This document shows positions 9,601 through 18,347 of a DNA stretch of 64,000 nt, in pieces. Made by a program: the position numbers and the translations under genes. The notes beneath the pieces are model-generated. The model was not told where the DNA came from and made no database searches. It worked only from the letters and a program-made list of their open reading frames with translations. Origin of the DNA: Suilimivivens sp963618065 (GTDB lineage Bacteria; Bacillota; Clostridia; Lachnospirales; Lachnospiraceae); contig CAVERH010000003.1 of NCBI GenBank assembly GCA_963618065.1, positions 52,348 through 116,347 of the forward strand, in the 5' to 3' direction. Each line of letters begins with the position of its first letter. Within the stretch, counting starts at the first letter, position 1.

Positions 9601-10512
9601 TCAAAGAATATATCCTTCCGTTCCGCGCACATCCAGCTTCGCATAATCAGCAACCTCTGCCGTCATCTGAAGGCTGTCCACATGTCCCTCCGGCATCAGC
9701 CGGTTATAGAATCCGCTCATAGACGGCTTGCGGCTGATTACACAGATTTCCGTGTCCCCAGGATACTTCCGTGCTGCCGCACGGCATGCGCCCGCCGCAA
9801 GATAGACTGCATCCAGCTCACTTCCACAGTCAAGCTGCATCGGATACAAAACCCTGCGGTTACAGGGGATGATTTCATCATCCTGAAAAATCGGATCTGT
9901 CACCTCTGTTGTCTCCACAAGCAGAACGCCTTTACTGCGTCCCTCCTTATAAAGCACCATGCTCAGCTCCGGATCAATCGATGAGACACTCTTAAGCGTC
10001 TTAAGGATATTTTTCCGCTCTCCGTCCGGAAGCCCCGATAGAGGTGTCACCCTGCTATCCGGCAGCTTAAGGCTCTCAAAGACCGTATTTACGGTCTTAA
10101 CGTCACTATGCCACTCTCCGGGGAGAGTCTTCGATCTCCGGAACAGGTGCTCCTTCAGATACCTTTCCTCATGCGCACAGAACAGCTCACGCTCCGGAAG
10201 AAACGGCAGGTAGGCGTTTACCACCGGATACCCCTTTCTGTCCGAGGCTCTGAACACAGCCGCAATAAGCTCTGAGCCGATTCCACGGAAGCGGTACAGT
10301 GCATCCACGAAGAGCCACTGAATGGTGTAGCCCTGCTTTCCTTCACTGTAAACCATCAGTCCTGCCGGTTCCGGCTCATGTGTTTCTTCGTCCTCAATAA
10401 TGGCTCCCAGAGCTGATATCCCGTCAAGATCCATCCGGTCCATCAGCATCAGGAGATCCATTCCCATAAAATATACTTTTTGTTGTCTGGTAATTGATAC
10501 AATTTTAAACAT
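9601..10512 (-). CDS. tandem GNAT-fold N-acetyltransferase-like protein, 303 aa
   Basis: The N-terminal half (about residues 1-145) is a GNAT domain with strand WLFVDALY followed by RFRGIGSELIAAVF, which matches the R/QxxGxG acetyl-CoA pyrophosphate loop. The C-terminal half looks like a second GNAT fold without that loop (AACGACRAAARK-type helix, ending near YNRLMPEGHV). The ATG at 10512 overlaps the end of the 2211-aa kinase-like gene by 8 bases, so the two are translationally coupled. It is the second of three tandem-GNAT proteins in the cargo regions. It may acetylate a partner or act as its loading adaptor; coupling points to the giant protein as the partner. Confidence 0.7.
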   Translation of the reverse strand: MFKIVSITRQQKVYFMGMDLLMLMDRMDLDGISALGAIIEDEETHEPEPAGLMVYSEGKQGYTIQWLFVDALYRFRGIGSELIAAVFRASDRKGYPVVNAYLPFLPERELFCAHEERYLKEHLFRRSKTLPGEWHSDVKTVNTVFESLKLPDSRVTPLSGLPDGERKNILKTLKSVSSIDPELSMVLYKEGRSKGVLLVETTEVTDPIFQDDEIIPCNRRVLYPMQLDCGSELDAVYLAAGACRAAARKYPGDTEICVISRKPSMSGFYNRLMPEGHVDSLQMTAEVADYAKLDVRGTEGYIL

Positions 10513-13500
10513 TATTAATCCAGTTTATTGCCTCTCCGGCTCTCAGTCTGTCTGCCAGAGGAATCTTCTTTCCATCCTCTCCGAGCCTTGGTTCTACGTT
10601 ACAGACAGTAACGAGTGATTTTTCAGGAAGCATGTTCCGATTCGCCATATTCCGGTCATATACTGCACTCAGCCTGTTGTCATGAACATAATCCTGTGGA
10701 TCCGCATCCATGAACTCTGTATCCGCAAAGGCGCTGTCCAGATACTGCACCGTTGCTTCAAGAATGTCGGATAGAGCATTTACGGAAGGCTTCTCCTCAT
10801 ATTTTGCAAATAATCCATCCAGCTTTCTCTTCTGTGAAACTCCGACAGGAAGATTGGCAATGGTCTGCATCATTCCCTGAATAGCATCGTTAAGCTCCCT
10901 GCTTTTCCTGCTCCGTTCCTCCTCTGAAATATAAATCCGAAGCGGAACATCCGAGTGAATCAGCTTCGCAAGCTGTACATATTCCTTCGCAGCACCCTTA
11001 AGCCGGTCTGATTTACTGTTCAGAGGCGATGCATTGATTGCATTAAACAGCTCACGTACATGATCGGATTTTCTCTGTTTCTTTCCCTGTGCCAGAGTGG
11101 CCTTCTCGCCTTCCTTCATCTTATACTCAAAGAACCGCTTAGCATAAGGAATTCCCCAGAAATCCAGTAAATCTGTAGCCTTTTTCATATTGGACCGGAT
11201 CAGATCCTCCAAAGCCGAATCTTCATTCGTTCCGGGCTCTTCATGATTTTTCTTATCCGTGATTGCTTCGAGTCTGGAGGCTCTTGCCGTAAGGCTTCCG
11301 GTGAATGCCTCAACGAATGTTTGAACCTCCGGTGTATCCTTCGTAAGCTCACCTCTGCCACGTGCAGCGGCAAGTCCGTCATAGGCTGCCCGCAGTGCTT
11401 CGCTTCCTTCTTCACCATCTGCAAGCCATCCTTCTCTTTGAAGAGCTTCCCCCAGAGCCTGACAGGACTGCTCATTCATTACCGTTTCTGTCAGACGATC
11501 ACGATAGGACTTCGGATTGGATCTTCTATGAATGATGGCAGCCGCCGCGAGCATTTTTTCCTTCGCTGCCTGATATTCTTCCTGACGCTGTACATCCATC
11601 TGTCTATCTTCATCGGTGTTCAGCTCCAGCATCATTCCTTCCGGAGCAGTTGCAGTTGCCATATCAAACAATCCTACGAAGAAATCTCTTTCTGCATCAT
11701 CGGTTCCGTCCTGTTCTGCAAATGCCCGGAGTGCTTCGAAGTGCAGACGCATTCCCTGTTTAATCACTGCAGGATCCGCATGGGTAATGTCCTCTAAGAG
11801 CGGCAGAATCATATTATCTGCCTCTCTATACTTATCTAATATCGTTGCGGACAGACGCCTGCAGATCTCCAGCTCCCTCTGGCAGTATTCCATGGATTGA
11901 TTCAGCTGTGCAAGCCTTTGAGGGTCAGTAACACCCTGTCTTGATTCCTCCAGCCTCCTGATTTCTTCCTCCCATGCAGCTGGCCGTGATACAATCCGGT
12001 TATCTACAACACCGGAGAAAAAATTAATAAAATAATTCTCATACCAGGCCTTGAAAAGCTCGGCATCCCGGCTGCTGAACTGGTTGGTATAAAACAGCTT
12101 GAAAAGCATTGTGCTGTTCACTTCCCCGTCAAAGGCAATCATAAATGTATTTGTCTGTCGCTCTATCATATTACGGAACAGCTTGTTTTTCTCTTCATTC
12201 CTATAAAAGGCCGTTATCGCTGTCTGCATGGAATGCTTTTCCTTGCTGAAATTGACCAGAATCTCTTCATCAAGCTCCGCACTGTCCATGGCTGTTCGGA
12301 CGATCTCATCCAAACTGCCCCTGCGTTCTTCTGTCGGATGTTCCGTGCGATCCAGGATGCTCTGCCTTATGGAATTCATGATACCGTTTTCCGGATTCTC
12401 TGTAATCGCACCGTTCTGTTCACTCTCCATGACATTTTCAATGCTTTGATCCACACTGGAAATCAGAGCCTTATAATCTGTCATGGTACCCGTTATTCTG
12501 ACAAAGCACTGGATGAAATTATAAAGTCCGGACGGAAGCTCAATTTCTTCCTTCTGAAGCTCGTTCAGTACCGCCAGCACCTTCTGTACCGGTGAACCAT
12601 CCTCCTTCTTGATCACCGTCCGGATGATCGTATGTAAGGATTGCTTCTTCCGGTCGAATACCTCCTTCGCATCGTCCGACAGCATATTGCGCAGGTGTTT
12701 TTCTACTCTGTCTTCATTATACCGGCTTGCTGCTGCCATAAGATTCAGGATATCCTTCTGATCTGCCTGACTCAGTCTGTCCGCATTTCCATAGTCAATA
12801 ATGGTCAGACCCTCTTCGTCCACCATCATATTGCCGGCATGCAGATCCCCATGGAAAAAGCCGCCGCCAAAGACTGCTTCATCCAGCCATTTACGGGTAA
12901 GTCCTACCAGATAGCGCTGTCGCTCCACAAGCTCCTCGCGAAGTGCCTCCAGCTCCTTCATCGTCTGATAAAGCTGTGGCTTTCTCTGTTCTTCGCCCTC
13001 CTGCTGTTGGTCTTGTTTTTTCGCTTCCGTGATCTGAATTTCCAGCCGCTTCCGCTTCTCATTCATCTGGGTGATATACTTATCCAGAGAAACTCCCTTG
13101 GCCTTTTCCAGAACAAGTGTCTGAATTGTGCTCTTGGTATTCGGATCCAGCTTCATGGATCGGATATGCAGTAATTCATCCTCATAAATCTTTCCAAGCT
13201 CTACATTGTCCGCTTCCAGACGAAGATCCAACTCTCTGCGGATGGATTTTACCTTGCCGCGGAAGGTTTTCAGCATACCGCCTTCATACTGCTCATCCAC
13301 AGCTTCCGGTACAAAGTCATCCGGATGCTCCGGTGCTGCTGCCTGCTCCTGCTTTTTGGCATAAATATCTGCATCCACCTGCCTTGCGCAATTTTCCATG
13401 AATTCAATTTCTCTCTTCATGGAATTCTGCACATCGGGACGCAGGATCTTGACAACCTTCTGTACTCCCTCGGTCTTGCCCTTTTCAAATACATTGACCA

Positions 13501-16500
13501 GAATAGTCTGTCCTACGGATGCCGCTCCCAAAACCTGAAGCTTCTCAATATGGTCAATGGTTCCGTTCGACTCCTCAATGATATGCTGAAGCTGGGCATC
13601 CACAATGTTCTCATCAATCTCCATCAGTCTGGAACGGACATCCGCTACTACCGTCTGCATGGACGCCTCCATACTGCTGACCGGAAGACCCTGCAGCATC
13701 TTATGCAGCAAAGGACCGGCTCCTTTGATATATCCGGCCATGAGCTTCCCTGCAAGGGCTTCCTTTGCTTCCGCATCATTGGTATCCTCTGCCTTGACCT
13801 TGGGCGCATTTTTCAATGCACTGGCAAGCATTTTCTCACGGTCGATTTTCGTAGCATTGCTGATATAACCGGACAACACCAGCTTGTTAAAGGCACCTTC
13901 TCCTTCTTCGCCGGTAAAGCTCTTCTCAATCAGCTCCGCAATCGTATAATCACTGAGCTGCTTCCACTTATTCTCTGAATCCATGCTGATGTTCTCCGCA
14001 ATCTTAATCAGCTTTTCCTGTACCGTAAAGGAGACATCATCAACAGCATTTTTCATTCTTTCTCCGGCAGCATTCAGGGCATCCATAATCTCCTGATCCT
14101 TAAGTGCCTCCTGAACCTTCTCCTGCGTAGCAGTGCCGGACAGAAACAGCAGGAAATTCGATTCTCTTCCGGTCTTTCCTGTCGAAATAATCTTCCTGAG
14201 CATCTCTTCGATGGCTTTTACCGCTTCTGCAAACTGCGGACCGAACAGCTGAAGCTGAAGGGACGCTGTCATTCTCTGATCCTGTCTCATATTCAGAACC
14301 GTCAGGAAATCCTGCATATTATTCTGTATCACTTCGATAAGACGTCCAGCGGTATAGCTTCCCTTTTCATCCTGTACCTCTTTGGTCTTTCCGGAGAAAT
14401 AAAGCTCTCCTAACAGATTCAGGTAAGACTTTTCTTCCCGGGTCCACTCTCCTTCCTGTTCCGGAGCCTCCAAGGGCTTCACCTTCCTGTGAACCTTTAA
14501 CCCATCCCGCTCCTTCTGTCGGTTCTCCAGAACGTTCAGACACTCTATTGCGGACTGGGAATTAATGTGGACTCTGCCGGCATCGTTGGAAACGTGGCTC
14601 TCGATCATCTGTCTGATCCGTTCCTGCGTGATATCAGGCTCCCTGCAATAGGTTCTCACCAGTACACGCAGATCGTAGGCAGACAGATTCGTCAGCTCCT
14701 CTGCAGGAATGCCAAAGTGATAGGTCAGGAAGCGTTCATACAGGACACGGCTGTTTTCACGTCTGTTCTGCCTGAGTTCATCCCTCTTAAGAGCACTTAG
14801 CAGCATCCTTCTTCCAAAGGCCTCATCATAATTCTTATAATCGGAGCAGATATCTGTCTCCAGCGTATCCACCCAGTACTGGGCATTATAGGGAAGCAGT
14901 ACCTGCTTATGTCCCACCTTGAGCAGCAGATTCCCGGAAGCATTCTGATGCAGCACCATGGTCACACCGTGGATAGTGACTGCTGCCTCATTGCGGGGAT
15001 CCTGTCCGTTCTGCCGGGCGGGCTGACCTGTCAGCTTATGAAGTGCATTACGAAGCTGCAAAATCTCCCTGCTTCCGGCATCTCCTGCCTTTTTAATGAG
15101 TTTTGCCGGGACATTGTCAAGGAAGATCGTCTTCACAAGCTCCAATGGCTTCTCATCAAAATGATCAAGGGCAAACCGAAAAGCTTCTTCCTCGGTCATA
15201 AGCTCTGCCTTACGGACGTCCTGCTGCTCCTCCTGCTGCTCCTGCTGCTCATTCTGCAAGCCGGCAGGTCTTGTAAGCTTCTGTGCAATCTGGTCTGCAA
15301 AGTGTACGCCAAACTGATTCAGCTCACGTATATTCAGCACATCAAGTCCGTTATGAACTGCGGAGCCTTCCGGAAAGCCATTCTTAATCAACTCAATAGC
15401 AGCACGTCTGGAGGCATAGATCTCACTGCTTTCCTGTGCTCTCTTCCGTAAAAGTGCTGCTTCCTCCGCAGACAATCCCTCATGAATTCCCTTCTGCTCC
15501 AACAGGGAAATTTCCTGCATATTCGTAATCAGACGGAGAACTGCCACAAGTCCTTCCTGCTTCTGTTCCTCATCTGCCGTCTTCCACAGCTCCGGATGCT
15601 TATGGACAAATCTGCGGATTTCATTGGGACGGAGTTTTCTGAATTCCTCAATGTTCAGTGCATTAAAGCTCCTCTCAAGCTCAGGATCTGCCTTAACACT
15701 CTGCTGCTCCTCGATGGTCTTAATCTGCAGCTGTGCACCCTGTCTGATATACTCTGTATCTGCCACAGCCTCTGTAACCGCAAGTCCCAGAAGATCCTGC
15801 AGTTCCTCCTCCTGAAGCTCCTGCACCGGATTCTGGTGAAGACGCTTCCGGTTCTCATAAATGTGCATCATGCTGTTGTAAACCCGGTCACGGATCAGCT
15901 GGATACGTCCCTTTACAAGGAAGTCAAGATCCTCCTCCTTCAGCTTCAGAACGGATACCCTGCCATTCTTTTCACATTTATCAATGATATCAAGAAGCTG
16001 ATGCTTCAGCTTGGTCTCAAATTCCTTAAGCTGCTTTGGATCCTCCAGGATGCCCTTTTCATAGGCATTTCCAAGAAGTCCGTCAATGCGTCTGGCTGTC
16101 CGATAGGAAAGCGTCTGCTCGTTCTCTTCATGAAGAACCCGATCCACATCAGACACCTTGAAATTAAATTTTGAAAACAGCGTGCGCACCTTTTCCATGC
16201 TGACCGGCGGACACTTCTCCGTCTCCATGAGGGCGCCAAGTCCCAGAAGGAGATTCTCCCTCATCCGCTGCATCTGCTCCGGCACCGCAATATTCTGGCT
16301 TTTCAGCAGAAGGGTCACCATGCGGTCTGCCATACGGAAGTTCTCCTCATTGATTCTTCCGACCTCCCGATCCTCTTCACTGCCATCTCTCCGGTACAGT
16401 CTGCCGTTCCGGCAAAGAAGCAGATCCTGCTTCTTATTGCTGATAATTCTGGCAAAGTCCTTCAGCTCCAGATTCTCTACGGTATGCTCCGCTTCCTCAT

Positions 16501-17140
16501 TCTGATGCATATGATAGAGCAGATCCAGGAAGGACACGTTCAGATATCCGTCATAGCGTTCGGGGTGATTCACAAGATCCATCCGAAGCTTAATGATGTC
16601 ATCCGCCTCCTTCTGCAGCATTTCCATGGTATTCTTCACCATCTGAAATCTCTGCTTCGAGGTAAAAAAGGAGGGTTCTCTTTTATCTACATAAATCCGG
16701 CATTTTTCGATTGCCTTGATGTAGCGGGCTTCAATCTCGTTCAGCTTCCGGTGAATGGCATCGCGCGCCCCATTCTCCTTGAGATCCATATACTGCACAT
16801 TTTCAAGAAGCTTTTCATCTGTCAGATCCGAAAGCTCACCTACAGCCTGTTTCACCGCCTGCATATAGGTGCTGTCCTTACGCACATCAATTTCTGTTGT
16901 CGTCAGTGACAGCTTACACTGCAGCCTGTCACGCACAGACCGCGGAACCTCTTCCAGAATTTCATAATCCTGCAGAGGATCATGCAGCTCTTCCATTCTC
17001 CGGTTAATGTCTGCCCTCTGTTCTCTGTCTGCATGCTCCATTGACCTGCTTCTGTGAAGCTGCTCCTCCGGTACCTCATTCTGTACCTCATTCATGGCTG
17101 CACTGCGTTGCAGCTTCAGTTTTTCATCACCATAGCACAT
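10505..17140 (-). CDS. giant protein with ABC1/UbiB-type (atypical kinase) domain, candidate CIS effector, 2211 aa
   Basis: The protein is mostly alpha-helical and charged, without signal peptide. An ABC1/AarF/UbiB-family kinase domain lies at about residues 1150-1480. It has a GPLLHKMLQ segment corresponding to the family KxGQ motif and an alanine-rich loop LGAASVGQ at about 1203. A VVKILRPDV segment carries the ATP-binding Lys, the catalytic loop is FFHGDLHAGN at about 1428, and the metal-binding motif is IIDYGNA. Ordinary ABC1 proteins are about 450-600 aa and act on lipid or quinone metabolism; this one has ~1100 extra N-terminal and ~700 extra C-terminal residues. The ATG at 17140 has GAGGAG upstream. 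It lies at the cargo end of the CIS operon beside GNAT-like proteins. Kinase identity is strong; delivery as cargo is inferred. Confidence 0.85.
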   Translation of the reverse strand: MCYGDEKLKLQRSAAMNEVQNEVPEEQLHRSRSMEHADREQRADINRRMEELHDPLQDYEILEEVPRSVRDRLQCKLSLTTTEIDVRKDSTYMQAVKQAVGELSDLTDEKLLENVQYMDLKENGARDAIHRKLNEIEARYIKAIEKCRIYVDKREPSFFTSKQRFQMVKNTMEMLQKEADDIIKLRMDLVNHPERYDGYLNVSFLDLLYHMHQNEEAEHTVENLELKDFARIISNKKQDLLLCRNGRLYRRDGSEEDREVGRINEENFRMADRMVTLLLKSQNIAVPEQMQRMRENLLLGLGALMETEKCPPVSMEKVRTLFSKFNFKVSDVDRVLHEENEQTLSYRTARRIDGLLGNAYEKGILEDPKQLKEFETKLKHQLLDIIDKCEKNGRVSVLKLKEEDLDFLVKGRIQLIRDRVYNSMMHIYENRKRLHQNPVQELQEEELQDLLGLAVTEAVADTEYIRQGAQLQIKTIEEQQSVKADPELERSFNALNIEEFRKLRPNEIRRFVHKHPELWKTADEEQKQEGLVAVLRLITNMQEISLLEQKGIHEGLSAEEAALLRKRAQESSEIYASRRAAIELIKNGFPEGSAVHNGLDVLNIRELNQFGVHFADQIAQKLTRPAGLQNEQQEQQEEQQDVRKAELMTEEEAFRFALDHFDEKPLELVKTIFLDNVPAKLIKKAGDAGSREILQLRNALHKLTGQPARQNGQDPRNEAAVTIHGVTMVLHQNASGNLLLKVGHKQVLLPYNAQYWVDTLETDICSDYKNYDEAFGRRMLLSALKRDELRQNRRENSRVLYERFLTYHFGIPAEELTNLSAYDLRVLVRTYCREPDITQERIRQMIESHVSNDAGRVHINSQSAIECLNVLENRQKERDGLKVHRKVKPLEAPEQEGEWTREEKSYLNLLGELYFSGKTKEVQDEKGSYTAGRLIEVIQNNMQDFLTVLNMRQDQRMTASLQLQLFGPQFAEAVKAIEEMLRKIISTGKTGRESNFLLFLSGTATQEKVQEALKDQEIMDALNAAGERMKNAVDDVSFTVQEKLIKIAENISMDSENKWKQLSDYTIAELIEKSFTGEEGEGAFNKLVLSGYISNATKIDREKMLASALKNAPKVKAEDTNDAEAKEALAGKLMAGYIKGAGPLLHKMLQGLPVSSMEASMQTVVADVRSRLMEIDENIVDAQLQHIIEESNGTIDHIEKLQVLGAASVGQTILVNVFEKGKTEGVQKVVKILRPDVQNSMKREIEFMENCARQVDADIYAKKQEQAAAPEHPDDFVPEAVDEQYEGGMLKTFRGKVKSIRRELDLRLEADNVELGKIYEDELLHIRSMKLDPNTKSTIQTLVLEKAKGVSLDKYITQMNEKRKRLEIQITEAKKQDQQQEGEEQRKPQLYQTMKELEALREELVERQRYLVGLTRKWLDEAVFGGGFFHGDLHAGNMMVDEEGLTIIDYGNADRLSQADQKDILNLMAAASRYNEDRVEKHLRNMLSDDAKEVFDRKKQSLHTIIRTVIKKEDGSPVQKVLAVLNELQKEEIELPSGLYNFIQCFVRITGTMTDYKALISSVDQSIENVMESEQNGAITENPENGIMNSIRQSILDRTEHPTEERRGSLDEIVRTAMDSAELDEEILVNFSKEKHSMQTAITAFYRNEEKNKLFRNMIERQTNTFMIAFDGEVNSTMLFKLFYTNQFSSRDAELFKAWYENYFINFFSGVVDNRIVSRPAAWEEEIRRLEESRQGVTDPQRLAQLNQSMEYCQRELEICRRLSATILDKYREADNMILPLLEDITHADPAVIKQGMRLHFEALRAFAEQDGTDDAERDFFVGLFDMATATAPEGMMLELNTDEDRQMDVQRQEEYQAAKEKMLAAAAIIHRRSNPKSYRDRLTETVMNEQSCQALGEALQREGWLADGEEGSEALRAAYDGLAAARGRGELTKDTPEVQTFVEAFTGSLTARASRLEAITDKKNHEEPGTNEDSALEDLIRSNMKKATDLLDFWGIPYAKRFFEYKMKEGEKATLAQGKKQRKSDHVRELFNAINASPLNSKSDRLKGAAKEYVQLAKLIHSDVPLRIYISEEERSRKSRELNDAIQGMMQTIANLPVGVSQKRKLDGLFAKYEEKPSVNALSDILEATVQYLDSAFADTEFMDADPQDYVHDNRLSAVYDRNMANRNMLPEKSLVTVCNVEPRLGEDGKKIPLADRLRAGEAINWINNV

Positions 17141-17166
17141 CTGCTCTTTCTCCTCTCGGAATATTT

Positions 17167-17460
17167 TTAAGTGTATACATTGCTTATTTTACTTCTGGTT
17201 TCATAGCGCCGCATGAAAATACGTCCCTTCTGACGGATCAGCTCCATATCCTTCGGCTCTTCCTTAAGACTCCTTGCAAGCTCATCCAGAGATACCTTCT
17301 TTTGACGGGAGGTATTCTCCATCATCTGTCCAAGCTTTAATTCTCTGGTCTTTACCTCTTCATGGACAGGCACTTCCTGTTCCGGCATCCGGAATTCCTG
17401 CTTATCGGTCTCCATCACATAGCTTTTCTTCGAAAGCATTAAATCCATTTCATTATCCAT
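17167..17460 (-). CDS. small charged hypothetical protein, 97 aa
   Basis: No family is recognised. It is a hydrophilic, mostly helical protein rich in Glu, Lys, Arg and Met, with a basic C-terminus (IFMRRYETRSKISN) and neither signal peptide nor membrane segment. The ATG at 17460 follows GAGGGAA. It lies between a tandem-GNAT protein and the giant kinase-like gene, 26 bases before the latter, in one operon. Its size and place fit a small chaperone or accessory protein for the giant protein, but nothing in the sequence proves this. Confidence 0.6.
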   Translation of the reverse strand: MDNEMDLMLSKKSYVMETDKQEFRMPEQEVPVHEEVKTRELKLGQMMENTSRQKKVSLDELARSLKEEPKDMELIRQKGRIFMRRYETRSKISNVYT

Positions 17461-17487
17461 GACGTTCCCTCACTTTCTCTCTAAGAT

Positions 17488-18327
17488 TCAGAGTTCCTTT
17501 TCCATACGACAGATGCGGTAATCCGAGCCGGGTTCTCCGAACAGACTCCGGTAGGCTTCAATCTGCCGCTGATATTCTACATAAAAATAGACCTTGGCCT
17601 CTTTATTACAGGAGGCCTTCATCATATCCACAGCTTTCGCAAGCATCACAAGCAGGATTCCGCGATTCTTGAGCTGTGAGCTTAAATACAGTGCATGGAT
17701 GGAAAGATCATCCACCCCGTTATCCCGGATCATAACGCCTGCTGCCAGATGCCCCTGTATCGAATAAAACAGGCTCTTCTGCCAGTCGGCCTCCGTACGG
17801 ATAATCTCCCGGATCATACGTGGGATCGTCTTATCCTCGTGCAGCATATAGGAGATCTGTCGGCGGTCCAGCGACTGGAAGGAAAGTCCGCTTCCCCCAC
17901 AGTTCTGAATTCCCGGACTGTTTTCGATTACTGAAAAATCGTATTCCAGAATATGCCAGTTCATATCGATCGACTGGTATCCCACCTGGGAAAGAAGCCG
18001 AAGCCATTCGTCCATCCGCTCCGGCACATCGGAAAGATTAAAGCACAGCTGCTTAAGTCCCCGCTCCCTGAAGCTTTGCTCCGCATGAAACAAAAGTCCT
18101 GAGGCATTTCCCTTTCTTCTTCTTTCAGGTACGGTATACAGATACAGACACTCCACATATTCATCCGTAAATTCATCAAAGGAAAATATGCCGATACAGA
18201 TCACGGAATCTCCCTCTAATGCTCCGATCACACATGCCTCATCCGCTTTGATCTTCTCTCCGATTTCTGTTGGCAGATACTCAACAAGCTGCTCTGCCTG
18301 TTTATGGTTCAGTGTTGTATATTCCAT
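17488..18327 (-). CDS. tandem GNAT-fold N-acetyltransferase-like protein, 279 aa
   Basis: The N-terminal half is a GNAT domain: strand VECLYLYTVPE followed by RRRKGNASGLLFHAEQ, close to the R/QxxGxG/A acetyl-CoA loop. The C-terminal half is a second, degenerate GNAT-like fold (LAAGVMIRDNGVDDLSIHAL then KNRGILLVMLAKAVD). The ATG at 18327 follows GAGGGGGG. It comes 20 bases after the AAA+ ATPase gene and opens the cargo part of the operon. It shares two-domain architecture with 9601-10512 and the N-terminal part of 4214-5572. It may be an active acetyltransferase through its first domain, or an adaptor for cargo. Confidence 0.68.
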   Translation of the reverse strand: MEYTTLNHKQAEQLVEYLPTEIGEKIKADEACVIGALEGDSVICIGIFSFDEFTDEYVECLYLYTVPERRRKGNASGLLFHAEQSFRERGLKQLCFNLSDVPERMDEWLRLLSQVGYQSIDMNWHILEYDFSVIENSPGIQNCGGSGLSFQSLDRRQISYMLHEDKTIPRMIREIIRTEADWQKSLFYSIQGHLAAGVMIRDNGVDDLSIHALYLSSQLKNRGILLVMLAKAVDMMKASCNKEAKVYFYVEYQRQIEAYRSLFGEPGSDYRICRMEKEL

Positions 18328-18347
18328 TGTTCTTACCCCCCTCTTTT

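Noticed and set aside
15200..15270. CTG/CTC repeat tract in the giant gene as a possible variable repeat
   Set aside because: It encodes a Gln/Glu-rich stretch with mixed codons and no exact long tandem unit; ordinary low-complexity coding.
10505..17140. Giant protein as the tape measure
   Set aside because: Its conserved kinase motifs and place in the cargo region after the AAA+ gene do not fit; it would also imply an unrealistically long tube of over 300 nm.
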